Assembly: GCF_030272615.1 (NCBI RefSeq)
Contig: NC_081410.1
Span: 572,705,241 to 572,769,240, forward strand
Length of the DNA stretch: 64,000 nucleotides
Reading direction: 5' to 3'
DNA from: Cryptomeria japonica
Taxonomy: Eukaryota > Streptophyta > Pinopsida > Cupressales > Cupressaceae
The notes beneath the pieces are model-generated. The model searched no databases. It had not been told where the DNA came from and saw only the letters and a list, made by a program, of their open reading frames with translations. This document shows positions 57,310-64,000 of the stretch, in pieces (the first letter of the stretch is position 1; each line of letters begins with the position of its first letter). A program made the translations under genes and the position numbers.

Positions 57310-58447
57310 TGTTGGCATTTTTGATGTTTATGTTGTGATTGTCATTGATGGACACACACTTGTATAGAGATCCCCTTTATATGTATGAGCTAGAGCTCAA
57401 CCGATATTTGTTCCAACCGGTATGTTGTATTCTAGTCTTTAGACTATTGGTGATTTTGCAGAATGTGTTTCCTGGTCTGAAGCGGCATGTCGATCCCAAG
57501 TGGTTAGTAGATCTCAACCAATACAAGGGAGAAAAGCGACATGACACATTCCTACCAGTCTTCATTTTTGTCAAACTGGCAACCACTATTTTGTATGAAT
57601 TGGTAATACTCTATGATGAGTTACCAACCGACATTTTGTGATGAGTTACCAACCCACCGATTGATTGACGGTGTCAACACACTAACAATGCTTTTTGTGT
57701 CATGTTACTAAGTATGTCTAGATTCATTGAACATAGGAAATTGTAATATAATCCTATTGGACCGACATGAAATCAGATTCCTTTAAAAGGACATCATGTC
57801 TAGGGTTTTGAGTTGTTGTAGTTGTTGTTGCTGAAAGGGTTTATGTTGTGGCTAGGGTTTAAGGTGGTTGTTGAGTTGTTGTAAGAGTGATCTTATCTGA
57901 GAAGATCAAGTTGTAATAGAAAGAGATAGAGAAGACTAAAGTAATGCTGAAATGCATTAGCAATGAGCTATACTAGATCTAACCAAGCATTTTGTGCTAT
58001 TAGATAGATCAAACACTTGTTGATTACTCACATCTTTGACAAGTTTGTAGCCCTTAACCGGGTAGGCCCAAAAGCCTTTGTAAAATCCTCTAACAAGGTG
58101 GTTCACTTCTATGAATGTAAAATCCTCTAACAAGGTAGTCTTTAATTGGACTTATCTCCTAACAGAGATTGAGATTCCTAACAGGATCTATTCTGGTGAA
58201 GAACATTGTAAGACCTTAACCGGTCTAGTTTCTATTCTATAGATAGTGACTTGTGAGTTCCATCTCACCGTGGTTTTTCCCAATTGGGTTTCCACGTCAA
58301 ATATCTTGTGTTATGGTTGTATTGCTTTTGTGGGTGAATGCTTTATTTGCATTTGGTTTGCATGTGTGATAATCGGTTTGTCTGTTAGACTTTTTTACTG
58401 GTTTATCTTCAGACTATGTAAGTGTTTAAGTACAAAGATTTTCGGCA
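57310..58447 (+). repeat. 3' LTR of element H, end replaced
   Basis: It matches 50692-51835 closely (TGTTGGCATTTTTGATG start, CACCGTGGTTTTTCCC at about 58266). After TTCGGCATGCTAATTCACC the sequence follows the I LTR tail, not the H LTR end (TTAGTATTCATCA). Confidence 0.87.
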
Positions 58448-58501
58448 TGCTAATTCACCCCCCCCTCTCAGTTGTCTTCTAGTTATTTGAACTATCTAAC
58501 A
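58448..58501 (+). repeat. 5' LTR of element I, tail
   Basis: CACCCCC...CTCAGTTGTC completes the hairpin begun with GACAACTGATT at 50681-50691. It ends TATCTAACA. Confidence 0.75.
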
Positions 58502-58503
58502 AG

Positions 58504-58515
58504 TGGTATCAGAGC
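58504..58515 (+). other. Primer-binding site of element I
   Basis: TGGTATCAGAGC, matching the tRNA-iMet complement, two bases after the LTR end. Confidence 0.92.
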
Positions 58516-58560
58516 ATTGGTCCTCTGTGCAGAAAACTTAAATCACTTGAGGAAGATCCT

Positions 58561-59437
58561 ATGGCATCTAACAGTTCAAGTTCATCTAGTTCATCTAGAG
58601 CTATCTTTCAGAGAGATATTCCTAGGCTTGATGGAACAAATTACATAGTATGGAAGATTCGAATGGAGACTCATCTTAGATGTCTTGGTAAGTAGATTTG
58701 GGAGATCACACAGAATAGTGTCACCTCACAATCTAGCATCTAGAAATCATCCTCTGGCAAAACTAGATAAGGAGCTTGAGAATGATTGTAGAGCAAGAGA
58801 AGCCCTCTTGTATGCACTTTCTGATCAGCAAATAATGGGATTAACTGATAAATCATCTGGAAAGGCTATATGGGATAAGTTGGACACTCTTAATGAAGGT
58901 GACCCTATAGTGAAGATTGCTAAACTTGATGGTTACTGGGTGAGATATGAAAACCTAAAGATGGAAGAAGATGAAAGGATTACTGAATTCATGGAAAGGG
59001 TAAATGAGATTGTTATGGGAGTTCAATGTTGTGGTGAAACTTTGAGCAAAGATGAAATTATTTCTAAAGTTTTGAGAGCCCTACCACCAGCTTACAAAAT
59101 GAAGGCTACTACTATTAATGAGTTGATAACAATGGCTAATACATTTGTCAATAGAGATACCTTGGTTGGGAAATAGTTTGCTTTTGATATTTAAGAATTT
59201 AGACCTTCTAGAGCTGTGATGATTGAACCTGCTTTTGGTGTATCTACATATGCAACCAGTAAGCAAGATTGGAAATTTGTATATGCAAAGGAATTGGAAG
59301 GTATGAATAGAGAAGATGATGAGTTTGAGAAACTTGAAGCACTATTTCATAGAAGAGTACCTAAAGGACCGGTAGGAAGTAAGTATTAAGGAAAAGCACC
59401 TTTTAAATTTTTTGCATGTAATAAGATTGGTTATTTT
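58561..59437 (+). pseudogene. Copia gag of element I, truncated
   Basis: ATG 58561 opens MASNSSSSSSSSRAIFQRDI, then LDGTNYIVWKIRMETH as in A and E. A TAG comes after CLGK and a frameshift near 58685. 58740-59176 is open: CRAREALLYALSDQQIMGL, AIWDKLDTLNEGD, ERVNEIVMGVQCCGETLSKD, LPPAYKMKATTINEL. Two further stops lie in the next 120 bp. It ends in the first half of the zinc knuckle (FACNKIGYF), where J begins. The missing second half should be to the right of J but was lost. The protein family is that of A/E, with clear divergence. Confidence 0.82.
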
Positions 59438-59929
59438 TGTGAGACATGGACCAACTTTGATACCATGTGAGATTTTATCAAGATCAAGAGGCAATGGAAA
59501 GCACAAATAAGAGAGAACAAAATAAATGGTAGGAATAAACTATATTCTATCAAGATGCAAATTATGATCAACTAGATCATTACAAGATATAGATTGACTG
59601 CCCATACAAACAATGTAGATGAGCCTTCTTATATAGGCAAGGCTAGGCATATGTGAGCACACAAACATGACATGTGGCTCAATAAGAAACAAGGGTAGGT
59701 AGGAAATAGGTGTGGGTAGGTAGGATAAATAATATAATATTCCACATGAGGTGGAATGTAACAACAAGATAAGATCAACACCATAAACGATGGAAATTAT
59801 CCTACACACACTATCCCAATGTGGCACAAACACCCAAGTGTCTCATACCCAAACTACTATTAAATGCATTTACCTAAGTAAACTTAAGCAAGGTGTAATA
59901 ATATCTTTGATGAATAATTATTTACACCA
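59438..59929 (-). repeat. 3' LTR of element J
   Basis: TGTGAGACATGG ... TTTACACCA, 492 bp. A minus-strand TATA box TATATAAG lies at 59628-59635. The first 280 bp match 62999-63284. It contains a mutated second primer-site-like word (TTTGATACCA at about 59456). Confidence 0.82.
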
Positions 59930-59944
59930 AAACCCCCCCTTAAG
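59930..59944 (-). promoter_or_regulatory. Polypurine tract of element J
   Basis: Minus strand CTTAAGGGGGGGTTTT just before the TGGTGTAAATAATT start of its 3' LTR. Confidence 0.75.
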
Positions 59945-61374
59945 TGCAACTTAGGGAAATACACTTAAGTCTACAATGAAACTAAGCAATGCAAGATGGG
60001 TCTTGACTACAAGGCCATGTTAGGTACCCATGTACAAATGTAAATGCATTCTCCCATAAAGCAGGGAAAGAGAGAAAAACCCAATGGGAAAAAACCCTCC
60101 CCCAAAAGAAAGATGATGAAAACACACAATGCTCTCAATGATGAATGAGAAGAACAAAACTATGTCCCCCCCATAAGAGAGAAGAATAGACCATGAAGCC
60201 CCCCCTCAATGTTGAATCTCCTGCAAAGATGGTCCAAGGATGTTGACCAAAAATACCTCCCCATAAGGAAGAAAGAGAGCCAATGCTCCATCAATAATGT
60301 CAAAGTGTGACAAAACTAGGTACCAAGTCGATGACGATGAATCATTCGCTGTAACAAAAAGAAGATCAGGCATGGAGACAACCTGCTGTGAGCATCACCT
60401 AGATACTCAAAAATAGCAAAAATACTAGTACAATCCAAGTCTCATGGGAGCCATGCACAAATGTGTACAATCTAAGTCTCAACTGAAGCCATGCACCAAG
60501 TCTCACAAGATATTCCTAATCTATGTGTACATGAGGATTACATCAAATAGTCATAAAAAAACAAGATACAAAGAGGTCTGACACTTTATGATAGTGTGAG
60601 TACAACATTTCCAATGAAAGAGCATACATCATCATAAAATATTCAAATGTTTAAACATGAAAATGATGCCACCAACAAAGAAGCGTTGTAGAATACTACA
60701 GATGAAGATACCTTCGAATGGAATTTCACCAAGAGATATAAATGAACAAATAACCCCCCATAAAAAGATCACATTGGCACTTGCAAATCATAGCAAAGTG
60801 GACTTCTGATTTCAACTTTACAAATTCTCAAAATGAGATATAAGAGACTTCAACAAATACTGCTAGTGATCTAAATTGAGATCCAAGCAAAATGCAAGTA
60901 CCAAATATGCCAAAAATGGCTAAATATTGAAAGTATAATTTCTACTTAAAATCACTGCAAACAAATGGCATATTATGAAAGTACATGATAAAATATGCAC
61001 TTTCAAAAAAAATGGCACCCGAAAAGGAGTCCATATGAGCCCAAATGAAGCCTCCAAAGTTGTAAAAATCGGGATTTCACGATTTTTGAAAACCCTATAT
61101 CCCAAAATTAGAAAAATACTACACCATTGTATAGATCACAAAATTCTACCCCAAAACAAAAAAAAAATTGCTCGAAAAAAGGGATTCTGGATGAGTGAGA
61201 TATCTCTATTTGAAAATTGCTTGCAAAATTATAATTTCTGGAAAATTTCCGCCATAAAATCAAACTTCAAATGTCTCTAGATTTGGCCTCCAAAGTCTGA
61301 TTTGGATGAAACAAAAGGAAAAGTTGACTTTCTTGGACCTCCTCAATCCAGTGGTGTTCTTAGATTTGGCCTAG
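59945..61374 (-). other. Internal region of element J, no gene seen
   Basis: A-rich non-coding sequence. Two related phrases occur at about 60447 and 60482 (GGAGCCATGCACAA and GAAGCCATGCACCA). The open stretches (60920-61105 minus, 60975-61280 plus) overlap and show no motif. Confidence 0.6.
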
Positions 61375-61379
61375 CAAGC

Positions 61380-62889
61380 TGTTGGCATTATAACAAACAA
61401 GGAGAGATTGTTGGCATTTCAATAAGGATATTGAGAAGGTTGTTGATGATTATGGATATAAATGATTAAGGATGTTTTACTGTCTTAATATTATTATTTT
61501 ATGATTGATGTCAAGAAATTGATTTTCTAATTTAATATGATGTTGCCATATCTTGAGAAGTATGATTTGATGAGTATAAAGATGTCAGTAAAAGACATAG
61601 AAAGAATATGATGAATAAGGGGAGAAATAAGTTATTCAATGGGCAACTATTACCGAGTTAGACAATGATGAGATCATGATGTTTAGATTGTTTTGATATC
61701 ATACATATGTTATTAATTGTAAGGTTAATACTATACTATGTTACCAAGCAAAGAACCTAGTCGGTAAACCTTAAGGAACCTAGTCTATAAACCCTAAGGT
61801 TATCGCTATCAGTTAATGAAGGCGAAATGTCTACCGAGTGAAGTTTAGTATTTACCGAGTTGCAACCGAGTAATAACATAATGCATTAAATGATTACAAG
61901 CATTATTTAATGAAGGAAGCTGATGAGCTGGCTATGATTAAATGATTGGTATGCCATGAATGAAGTTTGTTAAAGAATCTATGGCAAAGGAAAATCAGTA
62001 GGAAGATCTACAGCTCAGATTGAACCACAATACCTTAGCACAAGTTCCAAGAAATATATACAAGTTCCAAGGTGGGGTAAAACATTTTCAAATCGAAGGA
62101 TACATTGAACCTGGTCAAAGTTTGAAGATCTGATGGCTATGATTGATCATGGGAAATGTGATCAAGGAGATTAAGCAGTTAGCTATTGTTTATAAATAAG
62201 GAACCGTTGTTAAATAATGCATGCAGGCAAGTGTATGCATAGGGATGCTACATAGTGATTACCGAGCATAGAAGCTTGAAGACATGTTTTGAATAACAGA
62301 GTATAGAGCCCAGTAGATGGACAATATTAGTTCTATGTCTATATTGTATTGAGAAAATAAGAATCTGCTTTAACATTTTAGATGTGAAGTTGCAGATAGA
62401 TTTTTATTACTATTATTTTGTGAAGTGACAAAAAATCTCTTAACCGAGTGGACTTAACAATCTTATTTGTAAAACCCTCTAGCAAGGTGACATTCTGATT
62501 GAGTGTTTGAAATCCTTTAACAAGGTGAAGATCCTAATAGATCTAAGGGAAATCCCTTAACCAGGTCACATCTAGCAATGTGTTTGTAATATTTAACAGG
62601 ATTTACTTTTAACCAAGCATACTCTAGAAGAGTATATTTCTTAGTGGGTTCGAAATCCCATAGTGGTTTTTCCCTATTTGGGTTTCCACATTAAATCTGG
62701 TGTTATGAGTGTTATGATGTTTATATGCCTTTGAGTTTGCATGTTTAGTAATTTTGGTTATATTACTGAAATATATGTTACCGAGGTTGAATTTGATGTT
62801 TTTATGGAAGATTAAGTTTGTATGATTCACCCCCCCCTCTCATCTTATTAGCTTGGAATCTATACTTACATTAAGTATCAAAACTATCA
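61380..62889 (+). mobile_element. Element K: 3' LTR plus 29-bp remnant, internal region deleted
   Basis: TSD CAAGC at 61375-61379 and 62890-62894. It starts TGTTGGCATTATAAC (61380), then a polypurine-like AACAAGGAGAGAT (61396-61408), then a full LTR starting TGTTGGCATTTC (61409) with TATAAATA (62191-62198), CATAGTGGTTTTTCCC (62660) and the U5 end with CACCCCCCCC. So the first 16 bases of the 5' LTR are joined to the polypurine tract and 3' LTR. Confidence 0.75.
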
Positions 62890-62985
62890 CAAGCTTCAAT
62901 AAAAACCTACAATAGAAATCTCCAAAATACACAACCCCAAATAGCATCAAATTTCTCCCAATTAGCAAACCAATGACACTCTAAT

Positions 62986-62998
62986 GGCTCTGATACCA
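62986..62998 (-). other. Primer-binding site of element J
   Basis: Minus strand TGGTATCAGAGCC, exact match to the tRNA-iMet complement. Confidence 0.92.
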
Positions 62999-63284
62999 TG
63001 TGAGACATGGACTAGCTCTGATACCATGTGAGATTTTTTTCAAGATCAGGAGGCAATGGAAAGCACAAATAAGAGAGAACAAAATAAATGATAGGAATAA
63101 ACTATATTCTATCAAGATGCAAAATATGATCAACTGGATAATTACAAGATATAGATTGATTGCTCATACAAACAATGTAGATGAGCCTTCTTATATAGGC
63201 AAGCCTACGGATATGTGAGCACACAAACATGACATGTGGCTCAATAAGAAACAAGGGTAGGTAGGAAATAGGTGTGGGTAGGTA
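62999..63284 (-). repeat. 5' LTR of element J, truncated
   Basis: It matches 59438-59720 and has TATATAAG on the minus strand at 63190-63197. A second primer-site copy (AGCTCTGATACCA) lies 20 bp inside, at about 63014-63026. The outer half of the LTR is missing. Confidence 0.82.
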
Positions 63285-63289
63285 ATAGT

Positions 63290-64000
63290 CTTTTGAGTGT
63301 AGGATAATTAGTGGATAAGGGATTTCAATTACAATTCAAGGATGGAAAATGCAAAATCATTAATAGATCTGGTTTGGAGATTTCAACTGGTACACAAACA
63401 AAAGGTAATATATTTCATTTTAACTCCATTGAGAAGACTTATTTGATTACACATATTGATTAGACTTGGTCATGGTATAATAGGCTGTGTCATGTGAATT
63501 TTAATTGCATTGTAAAGATTGGCTCAACTAAAGCAGTTAGAGATATACCTAAGATTATGAAGCCCTATAATCCGGTATGTAAAGAATGTCAAATGGGGAA
63601 ACAGGTCAAAACCTCTTTTAAGAGTATCCAAGATAAATCTAATAATGTTCTTCATTTTATTCATACTGATTTGTGTGGCCCTACTAGAGTTAACAGTTTT
63701 CAAGGTGATAGATATTTCATGCTAATCATTGATGCTTATTCTAGAATGATGTAGGTTACTTTTCTAATGGAAAAATTTGAGGCATTTGAAAATTTTAAAA
63801 TATTTAAGGCTAAAGTGAAATCTAAGACAGGATTGAAGATTAAATGTTTGAGATCAGATCATGGTGGAGAATTCACATCTAGTGAGTTTAATAATTTTTG
63901 TGATAAGCATGGTATAAGAAGATAATTTCCTACTCCCTAGACACCTCAGCAGAATGGAGTTGTGGAAGGGAAGAACAAATCTATCTTGGATGCTACTCGA
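63290..64000 (+). pseudogene. Pol of element I: pre-integrase and integrase, cut by the window end
   Basis: The frame starts in LLSVG, one stop (CAA to TAA), LVDKGFQLQFKDGKCKI, then GLEISTG, then the HHCC segment (RLCHVNFNCIVK ... CKECQMGKQVKTSFKS). The integrase core follows: FIHTDLCGPTRVNSFQGD, YFMLIIDAYSRMM (the second acidic residue is Asp, and the next residue, usually Asp, is Ala), IKCLRSDHGGEFTSSEF and PQQNGVVEGKNKS with the Glu. Stops occur at about 63752, 63922 and 63940. RT and RNase H should follow outside the window. It is homologous to E 34546-35340. Confidence 0.88.

Larger units (their letters stand above)
50692..58447 (+). mobile_element. Element H: pol-less element with SIRE-like gag and giant ORF2
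   Basis: LTRs 50692-51869 and 57310 to about 58447 are very similar. Perfect tRNA-iMet primer site (51872-51884), ORF1 gag 51919-53226, ORF2 53641-57032, polypurine tract 57298-57309. No RT, integrase, protease or RNase H. The organisation equals that of C, but the LTR is different. It sits in the U5 of the I LTR. The last 30 bp or so of its right LTR are replaced by the host LTR tail. Confidence 0.87.
59438..63284 (-). mobile_element. Element J: short non-coding LTR element, one LTR truncated
   Basis: Minus orientation: 3' LTR 59438-59929 (TG...CA), polypurine tract 59930-59944, internal region 59945-61379 and 62895-62985, exact primer site 62986-62998, 5' LTR 62999 to about 63284, cut short. 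Without inserted K the internal region is only about 1.5 kb and has no coding domain I can name. It resembles a small non-autonomous (TRIM/LARD-like) element or an internal-deletion form. Confidence 0.75.
49534..64000 (+). mobile_element. Element I: autonomous-type Ty1/copia, interrupted by H and J, runs past the window end
   Basis: Its 5' LTR is 49534-50691 plus 58448-58501 (split by H), with primer site TGGTATCAGAGC at 58504-58515, gag 58561-59437, and pol from 63290 to the window end. The region between zinc knuckle and pre-integrase (protease included, about 0.4 kb in E) is missing; element J stands in its place. The gag and integrase resemble those of A and E but are a different subfamily, and the LTR differs. 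Confidence 0.8.

Overview
The window is plant nuclear DNA made almost entirely of nested, decayed LTR retrotransposons. I found no host gene, tRNA, rRNA or CRISPR array. Plant origin is supported by full-length Ty1/copia and Tat/Athila-like Ty3/gypsy proteins, tRNA-iMet primer sites, 5-bp target-site duplications (TSDs) and multi-layer nesting. The large LTRs and high repeat density suggest a big genome, perhaps a gymnosperm; that last step is inference.

Layout (letters are my own labels). 1-4602: 5' end of a minus-strand gypsy-like element L, ending in its LTR (terminus TGTAGATACCC), next to an LTR fragment of family N (4603-5395). 5396-7863 and 14587-17792: plus-strand copia-derived element B, with a SIRE-like gag and no pol, split by minus-strand copia A (7864-14581, TSD AGCTA). 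17793-23064: plus-strand element C (LTR, gag, ORF2, truncated 3' LTR), fused head-on to minus-strand fragment D (gag 23065-23661, LTR 23663-26277). 26278-29093: two head-to-tail LTRs related to D. 29094-30477: unassigned. 30478 to about 49533: a minus-strand gypsy element M, split by copia E inside its LTR (31050-37739, TSD AATGA) and by a second copy of the same gypsy family, G, inside its protease (40164-49255, TSD CTATG). G carries an LTR of family N in its gag. 49534-64000: plus-strand copia I, split in its 5' LTR by element H (50692 to about 58447) and between gag and pol by a short element J (59438 to about 63284), which itself contains K (61380-62889, TSD CAAGC).

A, E and I are autonomous-type copia elements (gag, protease, integrase, RT, RNase H); E is the least damaged. 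B, C and H have SIRE-like coiled-coil/zinc-knuckle gags but no pol. C and H instead carry a long second ORF (ORF2) that I do not recognise, shared by two families with different LTRs. G and M encode gag, protease and a conserved extra segment but no RT or integrase. These groups look like parasites of autonomous relatives.

Across otherwise different LTRs I see three shared modules: a U5-terminal hairpin whose stem changes in a compensatory way between families, a GGTTTTTCCC block, and an inverted repeat around the polypurine tract. These and the ORF2 family are the main leads.
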